Below are positions 25,213 through 34,734 of a DNA stretch of 64,000 nucleotides, piece by piece; the stretch's first letter is position 1; each line of letters starts with the position of its first letter. The notes beneath the pieces were generated by a model, which was not told the DNA's origin, did not search any database, and saw only the letters and a program-made list of their open reading frames with translations. Both the position numbers and the translations under genes were made by a program. This DNA is from Moellerella sp963519845 (GTDB taxonomy: Bacteria; Pseudomonadota; Gammaproteobacteria; Enterobacterales; Enterobacteriaceae): positions 99,097-163,096 of the forward strand of contig CAUQNX010000007.1 of assembly GCA_963519845.1 (NCBI GenBank), read 5' to 3'.

Positions 25213-26727
25213 TTACTTGATGGTGGTCACTGTTTTACCGTAGCGCTTACGCAGTAGTTTAACGATCGGCGGAAGGATCAGAACGGCGATGGCTAAAATC
25301 AGTAAACTCTTCGAAATAGTACTATTCCACAGAATATTAAAATCACCATTACTAATAGAGAGAGAGCGGCGCAGGCTCTGTTCTAACATTTCGCCCAGTA
25401 CAAAACCAAGGATCAAGGGAGACATAGGGAAATTCATTTTGCGCAATAGAAAACCAAAGACACCCAGTCCCATCATCAATAGCAGATCGAAAGTGGTGCT
25501 GTGAACGGCATAAACACCCACTGCGGAAACGGAGGCGATGGCGGGAACCAGAAACCAGAGTGGTACAGTGAGCATACGAGTGAATAAACCGATAAGAGGG
25601 ATATTCATGATCAATAACATCACGTTAGCCATAATCAATGCGGCAATCAAACCCCAAACAATATCAGGTTGCTCGGTAAACATGCCCGGGCCGGGGGTTA
25701 TATTATACAGGGTTAATGCCCCCATCATTACTGCGGTCGTCCCAGAGCCGGGTACACCTAGCGTTAACATGGGAATAAGTGAACCACAAGCCGAAGCATT
25801 ATTGGCCGCCTCAGGCGCTGCAACGCCGCGAATATCCCCTTTACCAAAGCTATCTGCGTTACCACTCATTTTCTTTTCGGTCATATAGGTGATAGCACTG
25901 GCGATGGTCGCCCCCGCACCGGGTAATACGCCGACAAAAAAACCAATAAAACTCGAGCGGATCGTAGGGCCTGCACACTGTTTTGCCTCTTGATAATTAA
26001 AGAGTTTACGGCCAGTTTTGCGGATCAAACCTTTTCCATTGACGGTGCTCTCCAGCATCAGCAAAATTTCACTGACTGAGAATAAGCCAATTACAACGAC
26101 AATAAATTGAATACCATCGGATAAATTGACGCTATCGAAAGTAAAGCGATACTCCCCCGAGTTGGAATCCACGCCGACAGTGGCGAGCGCCAGCCCTATT
26201 AATGCGGCTAACAAGGATTTCAGCGGATTTTGGCTCATCATGCTGCCAAGACAAGCGATAGCAAACACCATCAGGGCAAAATACTCCGCTGGCCCAAAGG
26301 CGAGAGACCACTGAGCAAGTATCGGCGCAAATAAAATAATACCGCTAATGGCGATAACGGAACCACAAAATGAACTGACCGCAGAGATAGAGAGGGCGAT
26401 ACCCGCTCGACCCTGTTGCGCCATCGGATAGCCATCGAGCGTGGTCATAATGGCGGCAGCGTCGCCCGGAACATTGAGTAAAATTGCGGAGATACGGCCG
26501 CCATATTCACATCCTAAATAGACGGTGGCGAGTAAAATTAGTGCCGATTCCGCCGGTAATTTTAACGCAAAGGCCAAAGGGAGCAAAATAGCCACACCAT
26601 TAATGGGCCCCAAACCGGGTAACATACCGACAATAGTGCCAATAAAACAGCCGATTAAGGCAATTAAGAGATTCTGAGGAATTAATGCAACCTCAAAACC
26701 TTGAGAAAGATAGATCCAGGTTTCCAT
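25213..26727 (-). CDS. tctA: TctA, large permease of a tripartite tricarboxylate transporter
   Basis: Large (504-residue) membrane subunit with about 12 helices. Family motifs are visible: GTIVGMLPGLGPINGVAILLP near 30-50, NVPGDAAAIMTTLDGYPMA, and a second LPGAGATIASAI repeat followed by APEAANNASACGSLIPMLTLGVPGSGTTAVM. It carries out sodium- or proton-linked uptake of a substrate delivered by TctC. ATG 26727 has AAGGAT seven bases upstream and gives the family N-terminus METWIYLSQGF; a start at 26793 would run into tctB. Fits Salmonella TctA layout. Confidence 0.93.
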   Translation of the reverse strand: METWIYLSQGFEVALIPQNLLIALIGCFIGTIVGMLPGLGPINGVAILLPLAFALKLPAESALILLATVYLGCEYGGRISAILLNVPGDAAAIMTTLDGYPMAQQGRAGIALSISAVSSFCGSVIAISGIILFAPILAQWSLAFGPAEYFALMVFAIACLGSMMSQNPLKSLLAALIGLALATVGVDSNSGEYRFTFDSVNLSDGIQFIVVVIGLFSVSEILLMLESTVNGKGLIRKTGRKLFNYQEAKQCAGPTIRSSFIGFFVGVLPGAGATIASAITYMTEKKMSGNADSFGKGDIRGVAAPEAANNASACGSLIPMLTLGVPGSGTTAVMMGALTLYNITPGPGMFTEQPDIVWGLIAALIMANVMLLIMNIPLIGLFTRMLTVPLWFLVPAIASVSAVGVYAVHSTTFDLLLMMGLGVFGFLLRKMNFPMSPLILGFVLGEMLEQSLRRSLSISNGDFNILWNSTISKSLLILAIAVLILPPIVKLLRKRYGKTVTTIK

Positions 26728-26737
26728 GGCAGTATCC

Positions 26738-27169
26738 TTAACTAAACAGACTGCCAATCGGCAGGGTAACTTCGAGTAATCTGTCGAAGGCAAAGAAAAG
26801 CGTAGGTCCTAGCACGGCACCTGACAGAATGGCGGCGATCAGCGTTGATTGAAACAATAAAGCCATACAGAAGGTCAATAATCCGGTCGCTAATGAAAAG
26901 CCTAACCACTCAAATAACCAGGCGTAGAGCACTAAAGAGATAATCAACAAGATCAGGCGGCGAAGAACGGCTGGTTTTGGCCAATCAATATGTTCGGGTT
27001 TGCTAAATAATAAGCCCAGAGAACAAAGGGCCATTAAGGACAATATGGCTACCGGAAAAGGGCGGGGACCCAGTGGTTCATAGCTAAATTCACTTTGGAT
27101 ACCCCAGCCAATATAGATACCGATAACGCATAAGATCAGCCAGATAGAGGCAAATATACGTATGCTCAT
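26738..27169 (-). CDS. tctB: TctB, small membrane subunit of the tricarboxylate transporter
   Basis: 143-residue protein with four predicted helices of the TctB family: one N-terminal, then LGPRPFPVAILSLMALCSLGLLF and a C-terminal pair. It lies between tctC and tctA with short gaps (13 and 10 bases), which is the standard tctCBA order. Identified by context and membrane pattern more than by catalytic motifs. Confidence 0.88.
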   Translation of the reverse strand: MSIRIFASIWLILCVIGIYIGWGIQSEFSYEPLGPRPFPVAILSLMALCSLGLLFSKPEHIDWPKPAVLRRLILLIISLVLYAWLFEWLGFSLATGLLTFCMALLFQSTLIAAILSGAVLGPTLFFAFDRLLEVTLPIGSLFS

Positions 27170-27182
27170 GGTATCGACCTCG

Positions 27183-28157
27183 CTATTTAGCTAAACCAAA
27201 TGAACGAGCACGTTCACGGTACATGGTGATCTGCTTTTTCACGTACTCATCAAGTTCATTACCCGTTAAGTCATATTCAAACAGACCGCGTAACTCGCGC
27301 TGTTTCTTGAACTCATCGGTTTGCTGTAGCTTCTTAAAGGTCTCTACCCACTCATTAAACTCAGCATCTGATACCTTTGGTCCCATATAGAAACCACGAA
27401 TAATCGGCCAAACGACATCATAACCTTGCTCCTTGGCGGTCGGAATATTGTCTAACTCATCGCCAAGTCGCTCTTCAGAGAATACCGCCAGTACGCGCGC
27501 TTTGCCTGCGCCTAAGTAAGGCACCATTTCACTTAGGTCACCTGACATCACTTGGATATGATCGCCGAGTAGAGCGGTCAATACTTCACCGCCACCTTCA
27601 AAAGCGACATAGCGCATTTTCCGTGGATCAACATTGACTTGCTCTGCTAATAAGGCGGTTTTCATCCAGTCTTGGCTGCCAATTGAGCCGCCAGCACCAA
27701 ATACAATGCTATTAGGATCTTTTTTGAAGGCATCCATCAGATCTTGCAGAGTTTTATAAGGGGAATCATCGCGCACAGCGATCATGCCGTAGTCAGTGCC
27801 TACGCTCGCCAGCCAGCGCACATCATTTTCGTTATAACGACCAAATTTACCTTGCGCTAAATTGAGTAGTGAGCCACCCGAGAAGGCGACGATCGTTCCG
27901 GGTTCACCGGGACGTTGAGCGACAATGGCATTATAAGCTACGGCACCAATTCCACCGGGCATATAAGTCACACGCATGGGTTTCTCGATCTCTTTGGTAT
28001 CGAGTAGTGAAACTTGAACTAATTTACAGGTTAAATCAAATCCACCACCGGGCTTGGCAGGAGCAATACATTCTGTTCTATCGGGTAGCGCTGAAGCCTG
28101 ACTTGCTCCCATCAATAAAATTGCTGCAGCTAGAGTTTTGAGAGTCATTTTCTTCAT
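27183..28157 (-). CDS. tctC: TctC, periplasmic substrate-binding protein of the TTT family
   Basis: 324-residue Bug-type receptor. Residues 1-25 form a signal peptide ending ASQASALPD. The mature part has AKPGGGFDLTCKL and MPGGIGAVAYN, typical of TctC. It binds a tricarboxylate (citrate in Salmonella); substrate here is not proven. ATG 28157 has GAGGAT upstream, and the signal peptide starts there. It is the first gene of tctCBA and is divergent from tctDE. Confidence 0.92.
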   Translation of the reverse strand: MKKMTLKTLAAAILLMGASQASALPDRTECIAPAKPGGGFDLTCKLVQVSLLDTKEIEKPMRVTYMPGGIGAVAYNAIVAQRPGEPGTIVAFSGGSLLNLAQGKFGRYNENDVRWLASVGTDYGMIAVRDDSPYKTLQDLMDAFKKDPNSIVFGAGGSIGSQDWMKTALLAEQVNVDPRKMRYVAFEGGGEVLTALLGDHIQVMSGDLSEMVPYLGAGKARVLAVFSEERLGDELDNIPTAKEQGYDVVWPIIRGFYMGPKVSDAEFNEWVETFKKLQQTDEFKKQRELRGLFEYDLTGNELDEYVKKQITMYRERARSFGLAK

Positions 28158-28292
28158 TTTAATATCCTCATATAGACAGTAGGTCAGAGCAGCTGAAAGT
28201 ATCTGCGTGAATGAACAATGACCAATCAAGCTTTCATTTACCTTTCATTAACAACAAAGATCTCCTGTATGTGACTAATATCCAGTTATTTA

Positions 28293-28308
28293 AGTGATCC
28301 AGATCAAA
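28293..28308. promoter_or_regulatory. CRP-like site between tctC and tctD
   Basis: AGTGATCCAGATCAAA matches the CRP half-sites TGTGA and TCACA at four of five positions each, with the correct six-base spacer. It sits in the divergent tct promoter region and would fit catabolite control of carboxylate uptake. Inference from sequence only. Confidence 0.45.
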
Positions 28309-28450
28309 TTAAAGTTATCGATGTGTTAAATATGCAAGCACTTATTCTATTCATGTGACCAAGTTTATAAAAACAACATAGAGAGCTTTCATTCATATCA
28401 GCATAGTGCCAAGTTACTCGTAAAATCCCTTAATCAATATGGGTGTAAAA

Positions 28451-29119
28451 ATGAGAATTTTGCTGGTTGAAGATCATGAAGAGCTGGCTCATTGGCTGGA
28501 AAAAGCCTTAGGTGCATCAGGGTTTGCCGTTGATTTAGCGCCAGATGGATTGATTGCGGATCAATTACTCCAAACAGAAAATTATTCGCTTGTTGTATTA
28601 GATGTGTCATTACCACGAATGAATGGCTTAGAGGTATTAGCGCAACTGAGAAAACGCGGTCAGGAAGTGCCTGTATTATTATTGACGGCTAATTCAGATG
28701 TGGCTGATCGTGTTAAAGGCCTAAATACAGGCGCCGATGACTACTTGACCAAACCTTTTGATTTAACTGAGCTTGAAGCCCGTATGCGAGCACTATTGCG
28801 GCGCAGCCAGGGAAATATTAACGAACCTCTAAGTTATGGTGATCTCTCTTATCATGAAGAGGGATTTTTTATGCTGAAGCAAGTGCCTTTAGGGCTGACG
28901 CCAAGAGAGCTGGCGGTATTAACCACGCTATTTCAACGGCGAGGACGACCAGTAGCTAAAACTCAGCTATTCGAGCAGGTATTTTCTTTATCTGATGAGG
29001 CTAATTTGCAAAGTATTGAGCTCTATGTGCATAGAGTAAGAAAGAAACTCACTGATACTAATGTGAATATCAGTACTTTACGTGGATTGGGCTATCGACT
29101 TGAGCAATCCAGCTTATGA
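28451..29119 (+). CDS. tctD: TctD, OmpR-type response regulator
   Basis: 222 residues. Receiver domain with D8, phospho-acceptor D51 in VVLDVSLPRMNG and K in YLTKPF; the C-terminal winged helix ends with RVRKKLTDTNVNISTLRGLGYRLE. Closely follows the pattern of Salmonella TctD. Expected to activate tctCBA in response to the substrate sensed by TctE. ATG 28451 is preferred over 28439 since it gives the standard MRILLVEDH start. It overlaps tctE by four bases (ATGA). Confidence 0.92.
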   Translation: MRILLVEDHEELAHWLEKALGASGFAVDLAPDGLIADQLLQTENYSLVVLDVSLPRMNGLEVLAQLRKRGQEVPVLLLTANSDVADRVKGLNTGADDYLTKPFDLTELEARMRALLRRSQGNINEPLSYGDLSYHEEGFFMLKQVPLGLTPRELAVLTTLFQRRGRPVAKTQLFEQVFSLSDEANLQSIELYVHRVRKKLTDTNVNISTLRGLGYRLEQSSL

Positions 29120-30549
29120 AATTAATTTCACCACCGCGCTCGCTGTTTCATCAATTATTGCTATTTTTTGGCATTCCTTTGGTGGTACTAGGCGGGCTTT
29201 CTGTTTATACCCACTATTTTAGCGCTAAAAATGCGGCTAATCTGGCTTATGATCGGACACTATTGGCCTCGACACGCACAGTTGCGGAGCGTTTAGTGGT
29301 GATTGATGGTCATATTATGGCTGATGCTCCTTATGTTGTGCTCGACAGTTTTGAGCGTAATACCAACGATCGCCTGTTCTATCAGGTGATCTCGCCCAGC
29401 GGTGAGACCATTTCTGGTTATAATGATCTGCCGCCAATCCCACCTCATTGGCAGCGTTCACAACACTATACGGCGTTGGTCTATTTTTACGATGCCGAAT
29501 ATCTTGGTTTGCCCATACGTGTCGCCACCCTTTATCAACCTATTAACGATGGCGGTGTGATGGGGATGGCGGAGATCCGTGTGGCGGAAACTGTCTCTTC
29601 CCGCAGCTATTTTGCTCAGCAACTACTGATCTCAGCACTAATGAGTCAGGGAACTGTGGTGGTGTTAACCCTAATGCTGGCTTATTTACTGCTTAAAAAG
29701 CTACTCAAGCCACTAAGGCGCCTCTCATTATTGATGTTAACCCGTTCAGCAAATGATTTAACGCCGCTACCGGATATTCTCCCTTGGTCAGAATTATCAC
29801 CCTTAATTGAAGCCTTTAATCGCTATATTGAGCGTTTAAAGCGCATGGTGAAACGGCAAGAACGATTTAGCGCTGATGCCTCGCACCAACTAAAGACCCC
29901 GCTAACTGTGTTAAAAACCCAAATTTCAGTGGCGTTAAGTCGCCAAGATAACCAACAAAGAGAGCAGAGCCTGAAAGCAGCGGAAAAAACGCTAGATCGC
30001 ACTATTTTACTAACGGATCGTCTACTGCAATTATCTCGTTTACAGGCTCATGAAAAAGAGGCAATCCGTCATTATCATCCGATTGATTTGGTCGCTTTAG
30101 TACAACAAGCTTGCTTTACCCGTTTGGGGCAAGCCGAGAGTAAAGGGATCGATTTAGGCTATGAGGGAGAAGAGCGCTTATGGATTAAAGGCGAGCCGCT
30201 ATTATTGACCGAAATGTGCGCCAATCTGATTGATAATGCGATCAAATATACCCCTGAGAAGGGAGTTGTGACGGTAAGAGTTAAGTTGAGTGAGGATCGG
30301 CAATATGGCTTACTGGAAGTGGATGACTCAGGGCCGGGAATTCCCAATAAAAAAGTGTTGCGTTCCCTATTGGCTTTTACACGATTGAATAATTCACTCG
30401 GTCATGAAGGGGCGGGGCTGGGGCTGGCATTAGTTAATGATATCGCCCAATACCATGGCACAGAACCTCAGCTATTAACCAGCTCAGAATTAGGTGGATT
30501 ATTAGTGAGAATCGCTTTTAAGATTAGTGAGTCACCAGTTGAAAAATAA
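29116..30549 (+). CDS. tctE: TctE, sensor histidine kinase
   Basis: 477 residues. Membrane helices near 12-32 and 168-193 flank a periplasmic sensor of about 135 residues. The H-box FSADASHQLKTPLTVL carries phospho-acceptor H257, followed by an N-box ANLIDNAIKYTP and G-boxes DDSGPGIP and GAGLGLAL. Partner of TctD; adjacent tctCBA gives the likely target and signal (tricarboxylate). Confidence 0.92.
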   Translation: MKLISPPRSLFHQLLLFFGIPLVVLGGLSVYTHYFSAKNAANLAYDRTLLASTRTVAERLVVIDGHIMADAPYVVLDSFERNTNDRLFYQVISPSGETISGYNDLPPIPPHWQRSQHYTALVYFYDAEYLGLPIRVATLYQPINDGGVMGMAEIRVAETVSSRSYFAQQLLISALMSQGTVVVLTLMLAYLLLKKLLKPLRRLSLLMLTRSANDLTPLPDILPWSELSPLIEAFNRYIERLKRMVKRQERFSADASHQLKTPLTVLKTQISVALSRQDNQQREQSLKAAEKTLDRTILLTDRLLQLSRLQAHEKEAIRHYHPIDLVALVQQACFTRLGQAESKGIDLGYEGEERLWIKGEPLLLTEMCANLIDNAIKYTPEKGVVTVRVKLSEDRQYGLLEVDDSGPGIPNKKVLRSLLAFTRLNNSLGHEGAGLGLALVNDIAQYHGTEPQLLTSSELGGLLVRIAFKISESPVEK

Positions 30550-30570
30550 AAAGCGCCGATTAAAGCGCTT
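30542..30570 (-). terminator. Terminator shared by tctE and the EamA gene
   Basis: AAGCGC / GCGCTT six-bp stem with an eight-base loop. On the minus strand it is followed by TTTATTTTTC, a good U-tract for the EamA gene; on the plus strand the U-tract is weaker but present. Confidence 0.7.
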
Positions 30571-30577
30571 AATATAT

Positions 30578-31495
30578 TTATTTTTTTAGCTCATCAAGTG
30601 GGATTTTTTCACGATTAAATATCTGCGTTAAAGGTGTACGCAAGCGTTGTGCCAACATCACACCGAGCAATACCACGCCACCGCCAATCAAATGATAACT
30701 ATGTAGCTGTTCATTTAAAGCAAATACAGCGATACCCGCAGTAAATACAGGCGCAAAGTTCATAAAGATCGATGTGGTATTAGCACCGAGACGAACCACG
30801 CCTTGTATCCATAGATAAGGCGCAATAATGGACGCCACCAAACCCGCAAAAATAACTAAGCCAACATTATCTTTATTGAGAGAAACGTCATCGGCCAATA
30901 AGAAATTGGGAATAAGTAACGACATACCGAAGAAGACTTGTACATAAAGAGAGTTCCAATTAGGGATTGGAATAGCCCAACGCTTAGTTAGCACCCCATA
31001 GAAGGCATAAGAGGTTGAAGCGATCAACATCAGCAGTTCACCTTTGCCCAATCCATGCTGGAACAGCGTCATCGGGTGACCTTGGCTAACCAACCATCCC
31101 AGTCCAAGTAAAGAGAGCGTGGTGCCTAAGACGATACCAATTGTGGGAATAATACGTAATACAAATACGCTGATCACAATAGTTAATAGCGGAACTACTG
31201 AGTTCATGATCCCCATAAAGGTGGCGCTAACGGTATAGGCCGCATAGTAGGCCAGCGTTTGCGTTAACATCATTCCTAGCGCGCCTAAAATCGCGAGTTT
31301 CCACCAATAGGGGCGGATCAAATGGCGATTTTTTATCACCGAAGGGAGTACAAAGGGAGTCATCACCAGTAATGCTAATACCCAGCGGTAAAAAGAGATA
31401 GCAGCAGGATCGATCGCCCCAGAAGCGGCTTTATTGACGATGGCATTCATGGACCACAGTAATACCGCAATCAGCGGGAAGAGCATGTTTTTCAT
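30578..31495 (-). CDS. EamA/DMT-family exporter
   Basis: 305 residues, ten predicted helices in two EamA repeats. The first begins LLWSMNAIVNKAASG, and GIMNSVVPLLTIVISVFVL and IFMNFAPVFTAGIAVFALNE are typical end-of-repeat motifs. Such proteins export amino acids or metabolites. It faces an AraC-type regulator across a 133-base gap, a common arrangement for a regulated exporter (as with NimT/NimR in E. coli). Substrate unknown. Confidence 0.87.
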   Translation of the reverse strand: MKNMLFPLIAVLLWSMNAIVNKAASGAIDPAAISFYRWVLALLVMTPFVLPSVIKNRHLIRPYWWKLAILGALGMMLTQTLAYYAAYTVSATFMGIMNSVVPLLTIVISVFVLRIIPTIGIVLGTTLSLLGLGWLVSQGHPMTLFQHGLGKGELLMLIASTSYAFYGVLTKRWAIPIPNWNSLYVQVFFGMSLLIPNFLLADDVSLNKDNVGLVIFAGLVASIIAPYLWIQGVVRLGANTTSIFMNFAPVFTAGIAVFALNEQLHSYHLIGGGVVLLGVMLAQRLRTPLTQIFNREKIPLDELKK

Positions 31496-31628
31496 TTTAA
31501 TCAGTTCTCTCTATAATGTGGTCGCAAGTATACACTTGTCTGATTTATTATATATACTGATAACCAGACAACTGATAACGGCTTTAAGACAAGATGGTGA
31601 TTATTGTTGAGCCGAAGGGAGAAAATGG

Positions 31629-32432
31629 GTGAAAAAACCAGACACTGTGCAGCTAAATTGCACTCATATCAATGAACCGCGGCTGATTGCCTGTCGCCAT
31701 GAAGTGATTGAGAAAAATACCGAATTTACCCCTCATGCTCACTCATTTGGTCAGCTACTCTATGTAGTTTGTGGCATTATGGAAATGGAAGTGGAAGGGA
31801 AACACTATGTGGCACCGCCCAAGTTCTGTATTTGGATACCCGCATTTATCCCTCACTCAAGCTATAATAAGTTGAGTGTTAAATTTCGTATTATCGATTT
31901 TAGCCATACACTGAGTGAGTTATTTTCCCCAGAGCCCTGTGTGATCCAACTTAGTGCTATTTTCCATTCGATTATGTCAGATCTCTATCAGCGTAAAATT
32001 GTTGAACCTGAAAAAGCCGAAGATAATCATCTGGCGCAAGTATTAATTGATCAGCTTAAGCAAGCGCCTTGCCAAGATACCTATTTACCGGGCACCAAAG
32101 ATAAACAGCTCGCGCCAATTTTAGCCGCTTTGCAGTTAGATCCGGCGAATAATACCTCATTAGCGGAATGGGCAAAAAAATATTATACCTCAGAGCGCAC
32201 CTTATCACGACGCTGTCAGCAAGAGTTGGGAATGGCTTTTAGTGAGTGGCGCCAACGTCTGCGTTTCTTACATGGGGTGGCAGGAATAGAAAAAGGTAAA
32301 ACAATTCATGAGGTTGCTCTCGATGTTGGCTATAGCTCCTCTTCTGCATTTATCTCTATGTTTCAGCAAATCGCCGGCGTTACACCCGAGCGTTTTCGCC
32401 ATCAGGTTTTTCTAAAACATAACTCATCGTAG
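31629..32432 (+). CDS. AraC-family transcriptional regulator with cupin N-terminus
   Basis: 267 residues. N-terminal cupin-like ligand domain (HAHSFGQLLYVVCGIMEMEVEG) and C-terminal AraC double helix-turn-helix: LAEWAKKYYTSERTLSRRCQQELG and IHEVALDVGYSSSSAFISMFQQIAGVTPERFR. Resembles the NimR/YdeC type. The GTG start has GGGAG upstream; no in-frame ATG is better. Divergent from the EamA exporter, so it probably controls it. Confidence 0.88.
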   Translation: MKKPDTVQLNCTHINEPRLIACRHEVIEKNTEFTPHAHSFGQLLYVVCGIMEMEVEGKHYVAPPKFCIWIPAFIPHSSYNKLSVKFRIIDFSHTLSELFSPEPCVIQLSAIFHSIMSDLYQRKIVEPEKAEDNHLAQVLIDQLKQAPCQDTYLPGTKDKQLAPILAALQLDPANNTSLAEWAKKYYTSERTLSRRCQQELGMAFSEWRQRLRFLHGVAGIEKGKTIHEVALDVGYSSSSAFISMFQQIAGVTPERFRHQVFLKHNSS

Positions 32433-32545
32433 GTTTTGCGCGCCGATCGTGGCAAAATAGGGGGTTATCCTAATTTAGTCATAAAGCGGGCATGGCTAGG
32501 CCGCGCATTTATTATTCGCTACTCAATTATCATGGGACAAAATAC

Positions 32546-33673
32546 GTGAAAATCTTGGTTGATGAAAATATGCCTTATGCAGAAACATTATTCAGTCGCT
32601 TGGGTGATGTTAAGGCCATTCCCGGGCGTCCTGTGCCTGAAAATGAGCTAAAAGATGCGGATGCACTTATGGTTCGATCAATCACTAAAGTGAATGAATC
32701 ATTGCTTGGCGAGACAAAGGTTAAATTTGTCGGCACTGCGACCGCCGGTTTTGATCATGTGGATGTTGAGTGGCTATCTCAGGCACAAATTGGTTTCTCC
32801 TCGGCTCCTGGCTGTAATGCCATTGCAGTGGTTGAATATGTCTTTTCAGCGCTACTCTTGTTAGCGCAGCGCGATAATTTTGATTTGCGTGATAAAACAG
32901 TAGGTATCATAGGTGTAGGTAATGTCGGAGGTCGCTTAGCTAAATGCTTAAATGCATGGGGCGTGAAGACATTACTATGCGATCCGCCGCGTCAAGATCG
33001 GGGCGATGATGACACTTTTCACTCTTTTGAATACCTATTAACGCATGCGGATGTATTGACATTCCATACGCCGCTAAATATGTCGGGACCTTATCAATCT
33101 TACCATTTACTCGATAGCCATAAAATGGCGACGCTACGCGATGGTACTATTGTTATCAATGCCAGTCGCGGCGAGGTAGTTGATAATCAAGCACTTCTTG
33201 AGCAGTTAAATAGTGGACTTAAACTGAGTGTGGTACTTGATGTCTGGGAGCCAGAGCCAGATTTATCATTAGCGCTGTTAGACAAAGTGGATATAGGTAC
33301 TCCCCATATTGCCGGTTATAGCTTAGAGGGAAAAGCCAGAGGAACGACACAAGTGTTCGAAGCCTACGCTAATTTCCTTGGCCAGCCACAACATATTGAA
33401 TTAGCAAGTTTATTGCCAGTGCCTGAGTTCGAGGAAATCACACTGCGCGGTGAATTGACCCAAGATAGCTTAAAACGTTTGGTACACTTGGTGTATGACG
33501 TTCGCCGCGATGATGCGCCATTACGTGCTGTGGCCGGCATTGCGGGAGAATTTGATAAGTTACGTAAGAATTATACTGAACGGCGTGAGTGGTCATCACT
33601 TTTAGTCCGCTGTAATGACGAAAAAACCCTAACTACATTGAGTGCAATGGGTTTCAAAACGCAATTAATTTGA
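32546..33673 (+). CDS. pdxB: PdxB, erythronate-4-phosphate dehydrogenase
   Basis: NAD-dependent oxidation of 4-phosphoerythronate in pyridoxal phosphate synthesis. 375 residues. NAD loop GVGNVGGRLAKCL near 121-133; catalytic region includes NASRGEVVDN and PHIAGYSLEGKARGT. C-terminal PdxB dimerisation domain (LVHLVYDVRRDDAPLR) is present. The GTG at 32546 gives the family start KILVDENMPY and has GGGA upstream; an ATG at 32492 would add 18 unrelated residues. Confidence 0.95.
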   Translation: MKILVDENMPYAETLFSRLGDVKAIPGRPVPENELKDADALMVRSITKVNESLLGETKVKFVGTATAGFDHVDVEWLSQAQIGFSSAPGCNAIAVVEYVFSALLLLAQRDNFDLRDKTVGIIGVGNVGGRLAKCLNAWGVKTLLCDPPRQDRGDDDTFHSFEYLLTHADVLTFHTPLNMSGPYQSYHLLDSHKMATLRDGTIVINASRGEVVDNQALLEQLNSGLKLSVVLDVWEPEPDLSLALLDKVDIGTPHIAGYSLEGKARGTTQVFEAYANFLGQPQHIELASLLPVPEFEEITLRGELTQDSLKRLVHLVYDVRRDDAPLRAVAGIAGEFDKLRKNYTERREWSSLLVRCNDEKTLTTLSAMGFKTQLI

Positions 33674-33720
33674 TGGTGTCTATCACATCATCACCGTTTT
33701 TATTTTTGGAGAAAACCGCA

Positions 33721-34734
33721 ATGACAGAAGGTTGGAATATTGCTCTACTTGGTGCCACAGGTGCCGTCGGTGAAGCTATTATATCTTTATTACAGGAGCG
33801 TGAATTTCCTGTTGGCGAACTCTATTTACTCGCCAGTGAGCGTAGCGCCGGAGAGAATATCCGCTTTAATGGAAAAAGCCATATTGTCCAAGATGTCGTT
33901 GATTTTGATTGGTCACAAGCGCAAATCGCCTTTTTTGCTGCTGGTGCTGATGCCGCAGAGCAATATGCAGAAAGAGCCGCACAGGATGGCTGTATCGTGA
34001 TTGATAGCAGTGGCTTCTTTGCATTGGAACCTGATGTGCCTCTGGTGGTACCGGGCGTCAACTCAGCTGTATTGGCGGACTATCGTAATCGTAATATTAT
34101 TGCTGTGGCTGATAGCTATGTTAGTCAACTATTGACGGCGCTAAAACCGCTGATTGATACCGCGGGTATTGGGCGAGTCACTTTGACGAATCTGTTGTCT
34201 GTCTCTGCACATGGTAAAGAGGCGGTGAGTGAGCTGGCGGGACAAAGTGCGCGTCTGTTAAATGGCTTACCTGTAGAAGAGAGCAGTCGTTTTAATAAGC
34301 AATTAGCGTTTAACGTCTTACCTCTATTAACCGATATGGAAGGGGTGATCGCTCAAGAGCGCCGCCTAGTAGATCAAGTACGTAAAGTACTACAAGACGA
34401 GGGCCTACCCGTCTCTGTCAGTTTTCTACAATCTCCTGTTTTCTATGGTAATGCACAAACTATCCATCTGGAAACATTGCGCCCAGTGGGTCCACAAGAA
34501 GCGCGTGATGAATTTGAACGTTTTGATGATATTCAGGTCTCAGATGAGGGCGATTATCCAACTCAGGTTACAGATGCTTCGGGTAGCGATTATTTGACGA
34601 TAGGTTGTATTCGTAATGACTATGGTATACCTGACATTATTCAGTTTTGGTCTGTGGCTGATAATGTGCGTTTTGGTGGCGCATTAATGGCCATTGAAAC
34701 CGCTGAGAAACTGACTCAGGAGCAGTTTTTCTAA
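33721..34734 (+). CDS. usg: Usg, aspartate-semialdehyde dehydrogenase-like protein
   Basis: 337 residues, same length as E. coli Usg. NAD(P) loop LLGATGAVGEAI at the N-terminus and a C-terminal dimerisation domain of the Asd family. In place of the Asd catalytic cysteine the protein has DSYVSQL, so it is probably not a functional Asd. The role of Usg is not established. ATG 33721 follows TTTGGAGAA. Overlaps truA by one base (TAATG). Confidence 0.93.
   Translation: MTEGWNIALLGATGAVGEAIISLLQEREFPVGELYLLASERSAGENIRFNGKSHIVQDVVDFDWSQAQIAFFAAGADAAEQYAERAAQDGCIVIDSSGFFALEPDVPLVVPGVNSAVLADYRNRNIIAVADSYVSQLLTALKPLIDTAGIGRVTLTNLLSVSAHGKEAVSELAGQSARLLNGLPVEESSRFNKQLAFNVLPLLTDMEGVIAQERRLVDQVRKVLQDEGLPVSVSFLQSPVFYGNAQTIHLETLRPVGPQEARDEFERFDDIQVSDEGDYPTQVTDASGSDYLTIGCIRNDYGIPDIIQFWSVADNVRFGGALMAIETAEKLTQEQFF

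Noticed and set aside
33721..34734. Usg as a second active aspartate-semialdehyde dehydrogenase
   Set aside because: The catalytic cysteine region of Asd is replaced (DSYVSQL), as in E. coli Usg.
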